Below, piece by piece: positions 9,200 through 19,371 of a DNA stretch of 64,000 nt. The stretch's first letter is position 1; every line of letters starts with the position of its first letter. Location of the stretch: NCBI GenBank assembly GCA_029834535.1, contig JAQMWT010000360.1, positions 162,521 through 226,520 on the forward strand. The letters run 5' to 3'. A model generated the notes under the pieces. That model did no database searches. It was not told the DNA's origin and saw nothing but the letters and a program-made list of their open reading frames with translations. The DNA is from Chrysophaeum taylorii (Eukaryota > Sar > Pelagophyceae > Pelagomonadales > Pelagomonadaceae). The position numbers were made by a program, and so were the translations under genes.

Positions 9200-10655
9200 T
9201 TCGCACCCAGGTTCCAATCGCGGCGCGATGATGAATGCTCGAGGTTTTGCGCGCGCGCAAAAGATTGTCTCCAACATCATACGCGCGCGTCTCGGTGTCA
9301 TCTCAGCTGAGCTCGAAAACAAATCGCAGTGCGGCTTTCGGTCGGAACGGGCAACCTGCGGCCCTGAAGATGGCATTGAAGAAGCGTCGTGAGCACGGCC
9401 TTGGAAACATGGGTACTATTCATTGATTTCGTCAAGACTTTCCTTTCGACAGGGTCTCGCGGGAACTACTCTGGCAATTTCTATCGAAATTCGGCGTTCC
9501 AGCGAAACTCGGCGAATTTAACTCGTACGCCTCATTATAGCTCTCCGCCGCCGTATGCGAGTGCGGTTCTCCGTCTCCGGCGTGTCGACTCTATCATCGG
9601 CGTTAAGCAGGGTAATGTCCTAGGCCCGGTTCTTTTCATTCTATACATGGCGGCCTTGACCATTTCATGGCGACGTCGTGAAGGTCGGGAACCAGGATGC
9701 GTTTTTTTTAAGTCTCGAAGCATGATGATGTACGCACCGGACGACGTCGCTACAGCGCAACACGCGGCACTGCGGAAGTCGCATTCGAAATCTCAGCGTA
9801 CGCAGATGATGTGGCATTCCCGTTTCCCGATTGTCGTGCTGCGAATGAGGCGACGCCCCGTCTCGTCCGGCATTTTGCCAAAACTGGGGCGTGGAAGTCC
9901 ACACGGGTGACCGACAAGCAGGGAAAGAGTCGAAATCCGAGATACTGCTCGTCGCGAAGCCAGGCATTCTCTGCAATGACCCGACAACCTACGATGGTGC
10001 CAATTTCTCCGACTTGGACGACGATCGTCATATCCCCGCGGTGGCGACATTCGAATATCTGGGCTCTGTACTCTCTCGTAACTGCAGTGATTCTAAGGAC
10101 GTTGACTCTTGTCTAAAGAAGGCGGCAGCGGCTTTCGGTGCGCTCCGTCATTACGTTTTTATTCCCTCGAAATGCGTCTCTGCCCGAGCCAAACACAAAC
10201 TGGCTACGTCGGTCTTTCCTCCTTCCCGGTGCGGAATCATTCATGGTGCCTAACCGAGGTTGTCTACAATCGTCTACGATGCTTTCACGGCACAATGCGC
10301 AAGCGCGATGTGCTGCGTTACACGTCGCCAGACCTGGCAACAACGTCATATCATAATTTCACCCCTCCTCCGGCGCCTCGGCCTGGAGACTACATCTACA
10401 TCTCGCGCCGACAACTTCGCTTGGGAAGGCCACGTTGCCCATGCCCTGGCGTCGCCTCCCTCGGAAAATGCTCGCCTCCCGGTGCGCCTCCAAACGTCCC
10501 CGCGGGTCCCCACAGTTCACGTACTGCCGTGTTGTCAACAAGGCACTCCGCAAGTTCCATATACCCGTAGCGACCTGGTATTCCATCCCTCCCTCCCTCC
10601 CTCCCTCCCTCCCACAAAACCGTGACAACTGGCGACAACAAATCAACTCGTCCTC
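9200..10655 (+). mobile_element. decayed non-LTR retrotransposon (LINE) ORF2
   Basis: The pol 3' half of a LINE-type element is recognisable across several frames. At about 9320-9350 there is a Gln-Cys-Gly-Phe-Arg block. The first reverse-transcriptase motif is at about 9415-9450 (FIDFVK). The GVKQGNVLGPVLFILYMAA motif is at about 9599-9655. A Phe-Ala-Tyr-Ala-Asp-Asp-type YADD equivalent is at about 9797-9815. FEYLGSVLS with a following helical block is at about 10050-10160. The typical LINE tail is at about 10395-10640: RRQLR, GHVA, PRK, VNKALRKFHI, TWYS and a final DNWRQQ. Frames shift repeatedly and stops occur, so it is dead. A (CCCT)n tract at 10585-10614 sits inside the tail. The clade is uncertain. 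Confidence 0.8.
10585..10614. repeat. (CCCT)n microsatellite inside LINE tail
   Basis: Seven or so tandem CCCT units interrupt the LINE ORF2 C-terminus between the TWYS and DNWRQQ blocks, translating as a Pro-Ser-Leu repeat. It is a later expansion within the dead element. Confidence 0.85.
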
Positions 10656-10660
10656 AATTA

Positions 10661-10672
10661 GGGTCGGATAAG
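10661..10672 (+). repeat. left terminal inverted repeat
   Basis: Twelve bases that match the reverse complement of 15143-15154 perfectly; with the flanking TA the match is 14 bases. Identity falls off sharply inward. Confidence 0.75.
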
Positions 10673-10746
10673 AAAGCTCAAAACTAGGCCCTAGCCTACA
10701 TTTCGAACACCAAACGAGAAACCCTCATTCAAAAGTGGATAGTCTC

Positions 10747-10769
10747 AGGCTATGTTTCAAACATAGCCT
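10747..10769. repeat. 23-bp perfect palindrome in transposon leader
   Basis: An 11-bp arm, AGGCTATGTTT, is followed by one base and its exact reverse complement. It lies 29 bp upstream of the first ATG of the transposase tract (10798), so it could be a transposase binding or regulatory site. Confidence 0.6.
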
Positions 10770-10797
10770 GCAAAATCACAAAATCGGCGTTCCGCCC

Positions 10798-13700
10798 ATG
10801 GAATCGGCCGAAACGAGCAAAGAGTCGGCCCCGGGTCCTTCTGTAACCCCTGTGGACCCTTCGGTCCCGGCTGAGTTGACGAAAGTGTCGAAAAAACCCG
10901 CTGCCAAACGTCAACGGCGAAAAAACCTCTTGAGGGGAGAGTGCGTGTGCTGCGTAGCGAGGCTCGACGCCGACGAGACGGCCAGGGGCCAGCCGCTCGA
11001 CCTGGAGCGACTCCTGAATATCGAGGGCGAGCTGCCCGATAAGTTCTACGTGTGCTCGAAAATGTGCCGGGACGACTTCACCCCGAGCAAGCTACACACG
11101 ACGAAGGGCGCGAAGGCCGTTCTCGCCGGGATCTCCGCGTCGCTAACTAGGACTCTCAAGACAACCATCCGCAGCGGGGACGAGGTCCTCATCGAGCACG
11201 ACTTCTCGGCGGGGCACAACATCCAGGGCGGCAACGGCGTTGTCCTGGGCCTAATCTACAACAACACTGTGTGTCGGGTCGAGTCATACGACGTGGATTC
11301 AGCAGAGATCCGCGTCCCGTTCTCCCACGTCAAGGCCAAGCCCGACAAGGAGAACGACACCCCCGATTCGGCGACTACCACCGGACGGCCAGCGCGTCCG
11401 ACGCTTGGATCGAGTGGGTCATCGGTTATCTCCACACTGTCGTCGTCGTCGGACTCGAATGTGCGGATCTCGGAGCTCGAGAAGGAGGTGTCGAAACTCC
11501 GGAGCACGGTCGACAAGCTCACGGCGTGGAAGTACGAGGACGAGGTCCGGGATGCCGCACGTCGGGAGGCACGGCTCCAGGTCCGCATCGAACGCCACCA
11601 GGCCTCCAATGAGAAGCAGCGCGACCGCGAGGCTGCAGCGAGCCATCGACGAGCTCAACGCGACCAAGGCCCAGTCGAACGAGGCGGCGAGAGGCTGCGG
11701 CGGCGGCCGAGTTTCGGGAGAGGAACCGACTGAAGAAATCGGACCCTCGGGCCATGCGACAACTCAAGAACAATTACGCCGCCCTCAACCAGGAAGCGAA
11801 GCAAATGGAGATAAAGCTCGCGGCTGCCGAGGACCGCGTCCAGGCCCGGGAGGAGGAGATCGAGCGGCTGCGGGAGCGGGTCGCGGTCCTCGAGAAGCAG
11901 AACGCCGAAGTGTGGGTACCGCGGAAGCCGTCCGGCAAGGGATCCGGCAAGGCACTCCGTGGGACTCGAAGCTCAGGGTGCTGTGTATGAAACTGCTCGC
12001 CTCGCGGGTTGCGCCTGCGGAAATCCCCGAGGTCCTGGTCTCGGTCGTCGAGGCGGTCGTTGGCCCGGAGCGAGTGCGCGACATGGAGCTCCCGTCCGCA
12101 CGCTTCATTCGCGACCTGCGCTCCGAGATGGGTGTCCTTCACGAGGCCGCCGTCGCCCTCGCCGTGGGATACGGTGACGTCGTCGACGCGGCGACGGACG
12201 CGTCGCCGCTCGACGGCAAGGAGATCGCGACTACCCAACTTCGCGTCACACGCGGCGGCGTGACGGAGAACTGGACGCCGCGAGCGAGATCTCCGACCAG
12301 AGCGCGCCTGGCGAGGCCAAGGCGATCAACGATCGGTTTGGTGACCTGAATCGAGCGCTCCAGCTCGTTAATCAAGTTTACCAGGAGCTCTACGGAGCCG
12401 ACGCTGCTGCGGAGGCGCTCCCGGCCGCCGGCAGCGCCGCGTGCAGAATCTCGCCGGCCGGGCCATCGTTACCGACAACGCCTCCGCCGCCATCGCATCG
12501 GTCCGCGAGCTCCAGGAGCATGTCCTCGCGGCGGTGCAGAAGGAGATCGGGGAAGAGCTGTGGAATTTGATGACGCAAGACGAGCGCGACGCGAAGACTC
12601 GTGTCTTTCACGGGAACTGCCAGCGACATCTCGGTGCGTCGTGCCGTCCCACCAGCAATTTGTTGAGCAGGCAACACGGCTCGACGGCGGCGCCGCCGAG
12701 GAGGCCAAGATGCTCGACACGCTGCTGAAGGATAGCATCGAGAGCTCGGAGGCGAAGCACCTGCGCCTCACCGGCGAGTTGAACAAGGTCATTCATGCCT
12801 TGTCCAAGTGTATCGGCGAGGGCGTGGATCGCTACGGGAAGGGCTTCGGGACCCCTCTCCGGGCATTCCTCGAGGAGAAGCACCCGTCGGAGCTCTACCT
12901 CACGCTCGGCCGCACGGACAAGGGGACGCGGCAGGACGCGTGCACCAACGCGGCCTGGGTCATCTTCCACAACCTCCCGTTTCTCGTCGAGTTCCTCGAG
13001 AACGCGAGCTACGCGCCGCAGAACATCCTCAGGAACAACCTCTTCTCGACCTTGTCCTCGCAGGAGGTCGCCGGAGCCATTCGAGCCCGAGCGATCATCG
13101 ACGACAAGCTCACGGTGCCTTTCCGATTTTTCGCCGGACGCCCTCGAGGGTCGGTCGGTTCTCGACATGGCGGGCGTTCTCGAGAGAGTGCATGCCTTCT
13201 TCCAAGTCTGCCAAGATAATCCACAACTCGCTGCGACCGCCGGTTACGAGGCCTTCGACACTGAGATCGCCACCTACGCCCAGTTCCTCGAGACGCGGGC
13301 CGGGTCGGCGAAGCTGTCCGTCGACGGCCAGTCCACGATCCGCGACGTCGCGGCCGTTCGGGCGCGGCTCTACGCTCCGACTGACACCAATGATCCAGAG
13401 GCCAAGACCATGCTCGACGCGCCCGGGCCTGGGGCCGCATGCGCCGCACGTTCGAGGGGGCAGTCTATGCGCTACGTCGGCGACGGCGACCTCGCGGCGG
13501 TCAACCAGACGTCGGAGCTCCGGAGGGCCTTCGACGGCGCGCGGCGGAACTCGAACGAGGTCGAAGGCGAGTTTGGCGTATTGAAGTATTACAACGCCTC
13601 CTACGTCAACATGAGCGTCGTGAACTGCGTCGGGGTCGTCGCGTGCCAACGGGACCACATGTTCGACCGGGCCGCCACGAGTTTGACGACCAAGCGCCGG

Positions 13701-14790
13701 CGACGCGTCGCCGACGAGGTCGCTGGTCGAACGACGACGAAGGCTCGAATGCGCGATCGAGTTGGTGGAGGACGTCTCGCCACGCTCGGCGACGACTTTC
13801 GAGGAGTGTTGATGGAGGCGGCTCGTCGTGGTCGGCAGAACCACAAGGAGCAGGCTGCGCGCGGAGGCGGCGAAGGAGCACCATCGCCGTCGCGCCGCCG
13901 CGTTCGTCGAGAAGGCCCTCGAGCGCCAGGTGAACGACTACGCCAAGGCCCAGGAGGCCATGAAAGTCAAGCCTGTCGTCGACGAGCAGGCCATCGTCGG
14001 GAGGACCCTGCTCTCGACGGTCAAGAAGCGACTTGATGCGGCACTTAAGCAGATCTCGAGCGACGCTGCGCGGTCGAAGGTCCTCAAGGAGAACATCGAC
14101 AGGTACGTCGTCGGCATGGGCATGGGCGACCTCAAACCCAAGTCCTACACCTCGGGCAAGGACCCGACGATCGGCTCGGCCGGTTCCAAGGCCAACATCG
14201 AATTCCTCACCGCGCACCTCGAGTACGTCTACGAGCAGATCAAGACCAACTCCCGCGAGTTGGTCGCCGAGGCGGTAGTCCCGGGCGAGCGCCGACGGCA
14301 GCTGCCAGTGCTCGGGACCGCGACGGCCCAGCGTCTCGAACTCGACGCGAGGCGGCACTTGAGCGTTGACGAGCTCAAGGCCAAGGTTGAGGAGTGCCGC
14401 GCCTTTCGCCATCCGAGGAAGCGGACGCGGACAACGAGTGGCCGCTCGAAGCTACCGACGATTGACGTGGCGTTGGTCGGGTCACGCGTCGAGGTTCTCT
14501 GGGAGTTGTCGGGGCACCCGGGCTGCTACTGGATGCCCGGCACCATCGAGGCGGTATCCGACGAGAACTCTAAGGACGGTCGCAAGAAACTCGGGCTGGG
14601 TTGGATCTTCGTTTCCTATGACGACGGTTTCAGCGGGTGGCTCCTCGCGAACCGCCCCACCTTCTTCAACGGCTCCAAGCCGGCTTCCTGGCGCTTCGTG
14701 TCCGAGGACAACGAATACGACGACGACGAGGAGGAGGAGGAGGAGGAGGAGGAGGACGCGATGGGCGTCGACGACGACGACTACGCATAG
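10798..14790 (+). pseudogene. frameshifted DDE-like transposase with Cys cluster and SH3-like regions
   Basis: Read across about eight frame changes, one protein of roughly 1,300 residues emerges. It opens (ATG 10798) with a Cys cluster at 10939-11075 (CVCC spaced from CSKMC). A beta-rich SH3/Tudor-like stretch follows at about 11185-11340, then coiled coils at 11460-11640 and 11754-11920. A transposase core follows. Candidate catalytic Asp 1 is in DASPLDGKE (about 12196). Asp 2 is in VTDNASA (about 12471), with a downstream GNCQRHL metal/His motif (about 12612). The candidate Glu is in NSNEVEGEFGVLKYY (about 13552). The C-terminus has a second SH3/agenet-like region (about 14460-14660: GSRVEVLWE, SYDDGFSGWLL) and an acidic tail. 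Frame changes fall near 11640, 11750, 11930, 12260, 12440, 12620, 13130 and 13850. Stops are few, so decay is recent or some changes are introns. Confidence 0.65.
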
Positions 14791-15142
14791 CTGCGTTCGC
14801 GGGCCCCGACGCCGGTCTCCCGAGGACGCCCGGAAAGACGAGGACACTAGAACTGGCCCCAGCGAACAAAAGGCGCCGTCTAAACGCCCACACGACCCTC
14901 ATTGGGCCTACGGACATTCCCGATGCGCCGGTTGTTGTATTGGGCCGATGGCGTCGTGCAGAGTAGAGCCACCTAGGCCCCGCCTCCACCGAGGCGCCAA
15001 AATACCTCACTCCCAAGTAGATTCGCCAAATCGGCAGCTACGGACTTCGTTCCAAGATAAAATCGGCACCATTTTGGGTCAACTTGGCGACGGAAAAAAG
15101 CCCGCCAATCCTTGGGGTTTTCCGGCGCGGGACCCCGAGTTC

Positions 15143-15154
15143 CTTATCCGACCC
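15143..15154 (-). repeat. right terminal inverted repeat
   Basis: Reverse complement of the left terminus at 10661-10672, followed directly by TA. It lies 353 bp beyond the stop codon of the last transposase frame. Confidence 0.75.
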
Positions 15155-15156
15155 TA

Positions 15157-17232
15157 CCAACCCCTCTTTTCTGACCCCAGTGACCCTATTCCCGCGCGCC
15201 ATGGCGCTGGGATTAGCCAACGCCCCATGCATCGGGCTGGCCTCTCGTTCATTAGCTAGCTTGCATTTGCGTTGATGGAACACGCAGCTCGACAACTCGC
15301 ATTCTCTCTACTTCTGCACACCGACCGACTGGCTGTTTTTTGTCAGTTTGTCGACATCGAAAAACTGCCCCTCGTGAGCCAAAGCGGGGGACACTACCAC
15401 GGAGCGTGCTTTCTTTCATCTAGGCGTGTGGTGGGTTCGTGCGCTGCGTTTTAAACTTGCCGTCCTCGCGCTTTTTTTGTAGCTCCGAGCGTATGCCGAT
15501 ACGTTCCCGTGATTGGGCACGCATCACCAAGGAAAATGCGGATAGCAATCGCATTTTGATGTCCAATTTCGTGGCGCCAACAAACGCCACCTCGCTGTCG
15601 TCGATAGTCCGGGAGCGTGCGTAGATCAGCCTCGTGCCGCCCGTATCGATTTGATTTCTTCGCGTTGCCGCGAACCACAGCAGCGACGAAATTTCATTTC
15701 TCGAGCGGCATCCACACTCTCCGCTGACCGCGCGCGACTCCTGCCTGACGAAAAAACAACAGAGGCACCGAGCAACGAGAGCCTCAAAACAATCGGCAGA
15801 GCTGGCGCGCTCGAGACGTACTCGAGGCTCCTTGCGAGCCAAAACGGAGCTTCCCAGTAGAGTACCGCCGCATCGCTAAATAGTTCTAGAAGACATCAGT
15901 TCCCGCGCGCGACAGTGACCATCGACGAGCCTCGCGTCTAGAGAGTTCGACGATATTTTGTGCGTCCTCGCGTCAGACTTCTTACACTGTGCGACCGTCG
16001 TCTCCGTCGCCGCTGCGAACAGGCAAAAGTGTTGTTGTGATGCACGTCTCCTGAGATGACGTCATCGAAGCTGTACAAGCTGGCGCTTCAACTTCAAAGG
16101 AAGCGTGGTCAGCTTTGGGTTCGGGAGTTGAAGTCATCTGCTGTTCTTCAAGCTTCAACCATCTGCCGATTAAATTAAAAAGGAAGCACGCCAGAAAGCA
16201 CTGAAGAAGATGATGGGTCTTGGTCTCCCGCTGTATGGGCCGTCGCCGTCGTACGGCATGGAGAGGTTAAAACGCGACCACTCGGCGCAGCTTCCGACGC
16301 TCGCTTCGTTGTGCTTCGAGAGCAAAATCGACAGCTCGCCCGACGAGAACGAAGCGCCCGCCCCCGCGCGCAACATTGCAACACAGCCCACGCCCATCAC
16401 CTTGGAGTAGGGCCAACTAGGCTGTGGTGTCGAGACGACGGCCGACGCCTACCAGGAATAATCATCAATCAACTCCTTAATTCAAAGGAACAGCAGCAGC
16501 AAGACTTAAACCGTAGTTTGGGCCGCGCCCAGAGCACCCACTGTAACTTGGGTTGTTATAATATAAACTCCCAAGAGAAAGAAGGACGTGAGTGGTCTTG
16601 CGGCGTCGCCACAGACGGAGCACCCCACCTACCTCAGTGCGGTTTGAATCGGTCCGTACGTGCGTACCTTGCGTCGTCGGAGATGGACACCCGGGACCAG
16701 AGCAAAGTTCCCCCGCGACAAGAGAAAGTTCGTGGTCGGAAGCTAGGGTAATTCATGGAGCGATGGTAAGCCCCGGGGGGGGGGGGCAAAAAGAGAGCCT
16801 CATCACGCCGCGGACGTACGTTCGCCTGCGACGTCCTGCAGGACGCAAGCGGCCTGGGTTGTGCTGGCCGAGGCTGCGACGCAGCCTGTGAGGGCGTAGC
16901 AGCCTGACGACCCAGATTGTGGGTTGGGCGCTTGCCGCCACCCACGCCGGCGTAGCCGGATGGACGGTATGGTAAAGCCAGGTAGACGCTGCTCAAGATT
17001 GTGAACGTGGTCTGCCAAAAGTGATTGCGTATTAGCGTGTTTAGTGCGCAGGTGTATCGTATCCAGCGACATGCTTACGTGGAGGCGGGCGTCTCGAGAG
17101 TCCTCGCTCGCTAGAACAGCGCGGACAACCTCGACGACGAAGAACACAAGGACGACACGCTGTCCACTCTCCCTTTTTGTCTGTCGACGGGACCTTTCGA
17201 CAGAACAAAGAGGATGCCACGACGCCCCCTCG
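15157..17232. other. spacer with decayed sequence
   Basis: No intact gene. It contains a short paralogue-like remnant at 16210-16410 (described separately), a poly-G run at about 16776-16785, and protein-like fragments without a consistent frame. The stretch directly after 15156 could be the displaced 3' part of the LINE that the DNA transposon interrupted, but I could not show this. Confidence 0.45.
16210..16410 (+). pseudogene. truncated copy of the 21.4-kb gene's 5' end
   Basis: The first 13 or so codons (MMGLGLPLYGPSPS) match the start of the gene at 21429 (MIGLGPPLYGPST), including the upstream Lys-Lys codons and the AAGAAGATGAT start context. After about 16 residues similarity stops, and the frame ends after 66 codons. 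It is best read as a decayed or truncated paralogue. Confidence 0.45.
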
Positions 17233-18027
17233 TCACGGGCGGCTCGTAACGTCGGCGATTCGGAGCTTGAGCCGCTCCGCCGCTTTGAGGTCGGCGTCGG
17301 GGGCAAGCGCGAGGTAGGCGTCGAAGGCGTCGACGGCTTTGGCGTGGAAGGCGAGGGCGTCGGAGACGTCGGTCTGTTGCTCGAGGATGAGGTAGTCGAG
17401 CTCGCTTCGTAGCTGCTCGATATTATCGAGAGCGTCGTTGCGGTGGAGGTACTGGATTGTTTGTTGGTTCGAGGGCGGCGTGCCCCCGAGCAAGTAGACG
17501 TTGGCTCTGTCGGGGTCCGAGTAATAGATGTTGTCCGAGTATGCGTTGAACGTCCGTTTAAACGACTGTTTGTCGAAGGGCGGTAGTCCTAACGTCTCGG
17601 CAATCGTGCGCCACTCGGACGGCCCACCTTGGGCGATGGCAGGTCTCAGCGCCTTGAAGGCATCCGAAAGGACGACGATCCGCGCGAGTCGCGATGCCGG
17701 GGAAGACCTCTCGTTCGGGTCAGCCAATTCGTTGTACCTGTCGTCCGCGTCGAGCTGCCGTTGGATGCGGAGCAGTTCGAGGGGTCGTGACGTCAGGATA
17801 TTTGATCCTCGAGATCCTTCGTCGAGTCGCGGGAACTGGTCCAGCGGAACGCTGGCGGCGAGGAGACTCAACACTTCCAGCCGTGTTGCTAGCACCATAA
17901 GTAGTAAGGATAAACCCTGAAAAAAAACGAGGGTTAGGGTTGGTTTACTGCGAGCTTGGGATCGTCCCTCCCTCGCCGTGGGCACCCACGCATGGCATAC
18001 TTTCCGTTCTACAAGGAGGCGGCGCAT
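17233..18027 (-). CDS. helical protein with N-terminal hydrophobic leader, unknown
   Basis: This 264-residue protein is not recognised with confidence. Residues about 34-62 are hydrophobic and could be a signal or plastid-lumen transfer segment. The rest is predicted mainly helical, with charged stretches and a Tyr-rich motif around residues 165-178 (NAYSDNIYYSDPDRAN). A PsbQ-like extrinsic plastid protein is possible from the helical pattern alone; this is weak. The start is uncertain. A 32-nt stretch on the minus strand beginning GTAAAC and ending TTTCAG (about 17920-17951) could be an intron; removing it joins an upstream ATG at about 17998 in frame. The gene is tandem with the FKBP gene, whose last base it abuts. 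Confidence 0.55.
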   Translation of the reverse strand: MRRLLVERKVCHAWVPTAREGRSQARSKPTLTLVFFQGLSLLLMVLATRLEVLSLLAASVPLDQFPRLDEGSRGSNILTSRPLELLRIQRQLDADDRYNELADPNERSSPASRLARIVVLSDAFKALRPAIAQGGPSEWRTIAETLGLPPFDKQSFKRTFNAYSDNIYYSDPDRANVYLLGGTPPSNQQTIQYLHRNDALDNIEQLRSELDYLILEQQTDVSDALAFHAKAVDAFDAYLALAPDADLKAAERLKLRIADVTSRP

Positions 18028-18497
18028 CAGAACAAGTTTAAGCCAAAGGCGCCCTGCGACAGTTTGATGCTGCGGAGACGGACTTGGAAATAGAGCGTGG
18101 TGTCGGGCGGAATGATCGTTCCGGCGCGTTCGCCATCTTTGGGGTAGCCGGTTCGGCCATACCCAAGTTCGGGGGGCACGACGATCCGTCGTGTTCCCCC
18201 GACCCGCATCCCCACCAGAGCCTCTTCGAGGCCCGAGATGATCGCGCCCTGTCCGAGTGGCACGATGTACGGCCCCTTGACGTCAGCGAATTGGGTTCCG
18301 TCGAAACCGCCGACCCACCCCTGGAAATCGATCGAAACCTTCGCGTCGGCTTTCACGGTGTCCCCGGTGCCGACCTTGATGTCCTCGACCTCCACGCTTT
18401 TCGCGCCGACCAAGGATGTCGGTGCGATCAACCGGCTCGGCACCTGCACGACCAGATCGCGCCGAGGGACGATGAGCCCTAGAAAAAGCAACATCAT
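18027..18497 (-). CDS. FKBP-type peptidyl-prolyl isomerase
   Basis: This 156-residue protein catalyses cis-trans isomerisation of Xaa-Pro bonds. A short hydrophobic leader (MMLLFLGLIV) precedes one FKBP domain that begins near residue 35. Hallmarks are VSIDFQGWV, GPYIVPLGQGAIISGLEEAL, RRIVVPPELGYG and a C-terminal strand YFQVRLRSI. The conserved Trp of the active-site floor is replaced by Leu (ISGLEEAL). This change occurs in several plastid-lumen FKBPs and may reduce catalysis or FK506 binding. The leader and this divergence suggest a secretory or plastid location, but the compartment is inferred. Tandem ATGs at 18497 and 18494 are the first Met codons; the frame is open a little further upstream, so a short 5' exon cannot be excluded. 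Confidence 0.88.
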   Translation of the reverse strand: MMLLFLGLIVPRRDLVVQVPSRLIAPTSLVGAKSVEVEDIKVGTGDTVKADAKVSIDFQGWVGGFDGTQFADVKGPYIVPLGQGAIISGLEEALVGMRVGGTRRIVVPPELGYGRTGYPKDGERAGTIIPPDTTLYFQVRLRSIKLSQGAFGLNLF

Positions 18498-19371
18498 CTT
18501 CAACCAGATATTTGATATCCAACGGTCCTTAAAACCAATTGCACCACCGCGAGTGTTTTTGATTGGTTAATAAGTTTCCGTACCCATCCGCAGAAGACGT
18601 AATCCGGCCAGCGCCTTGGCGGCACAAACAAACAAGGTTTCGAGCGCCCGCGACATAGCGATTGTTGTTGGAGTAACGACGACGACGCAGTGGACTGACG
18701 TCATCATCTTAAGCTCTGTCGACAATCGCGACGAGAGGTCGCGCGGCAGCGGCGGAATTACTCGGTGAGCCAGCCGCGCTGCGAGGTCAACCTCAAAATA
18801 CTGGGACAAAATCACCGCGGCCGATCTGTGGTGGTGGTGAAGGTTGCGTTTGCATTGAGTTGACCATATCGCGAGAGGCGACGAGAGATACCCCCCTTCC
18901 GCAGGACACACGAAGAAGAAGAAGAAGAAGAAGAAGGAGATTGGCCCAACATTGACGCAACACCTGGAAGTTCGAGAATCGACGAGACCCATACCCATGA
19001 ACTGCGGGATATCTATGCGGAGCACGTCGGAACCACGCGCGAGCAGCCATCGCACGACGTCGACCCGCAAGGTGCATGAATTTGTGTTGTTCTGCACGGT
19101 TTTCAGCAATGGTTGAGAATTCATTTGACGTGTGTAGATGGTTATTTATTTATTTATTGGGCGGGTGAGGTATCGGATCGAGTGTGGATACAAAAAGTCG
19201 AATAAACTTGAGCAGTTGCGCTTCTCGAGAACCCACTCTCTCTCTAGAGCTTTTGGATCAATCGAGGCATCCATCTAGTCTCTCTAAGGTCCGTCCCTTT
19301 TAAAACTCTAGAGAAAGATAGAAAAAAAGGTTGTGGCAATAAAATTTCACACGACTATCGTCGTATCGTAG
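18498..19371. other. spacer with GAA and TTTA tracts
   Basis: No supportable gene. A (GAA)n tract lies at about 18914-18937 and a (TTTA)n tract at about 19140-19158. The last 100 bp are AT-rich and precede the ATG at 19372, so they are likely its promoter and leader. Confidence 0.5.

Larger units (their letters stand above)
10661..15154 (+). mobile_element. 4.5-kb TIR DNA transposon, TA target duplication
   Basis: The element is bounded by perfect 12-bp inverted repeats GGGTCGGATAAG (10661-10672) and CTTATCCGACCC (15143-15154). A TA dinucleotide lies immediately outside each end (10659-10660 and 15155-15156), consistent with a TA target duplication. Inside is one long coding tract on the plus strand, broken by frameshifts, that encodes a Cys-cluster protein, coiled coils and a DDE-like transposase. 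The element starts within about 20 bp of the end of the LINE coding remnant, so it probably inserted into that LINE's 3' part. TA duplication is typical of Tc1/mariner, but the protein does not look like Tc1/mariner. I cannot assign a superfamily. Confidence 0.75.

Noticed and set aside
17920-17951. CCCTAACCC-like sequence considered as telomeric repeat
   Set aside because: Only about two units; more simply part of a possible short intron.
18567-19124. 185-codon minus-strand frame
   Set aside because: Includes a poly-Phe run translated from a (GAA)n microsatellite and has no conserved block.
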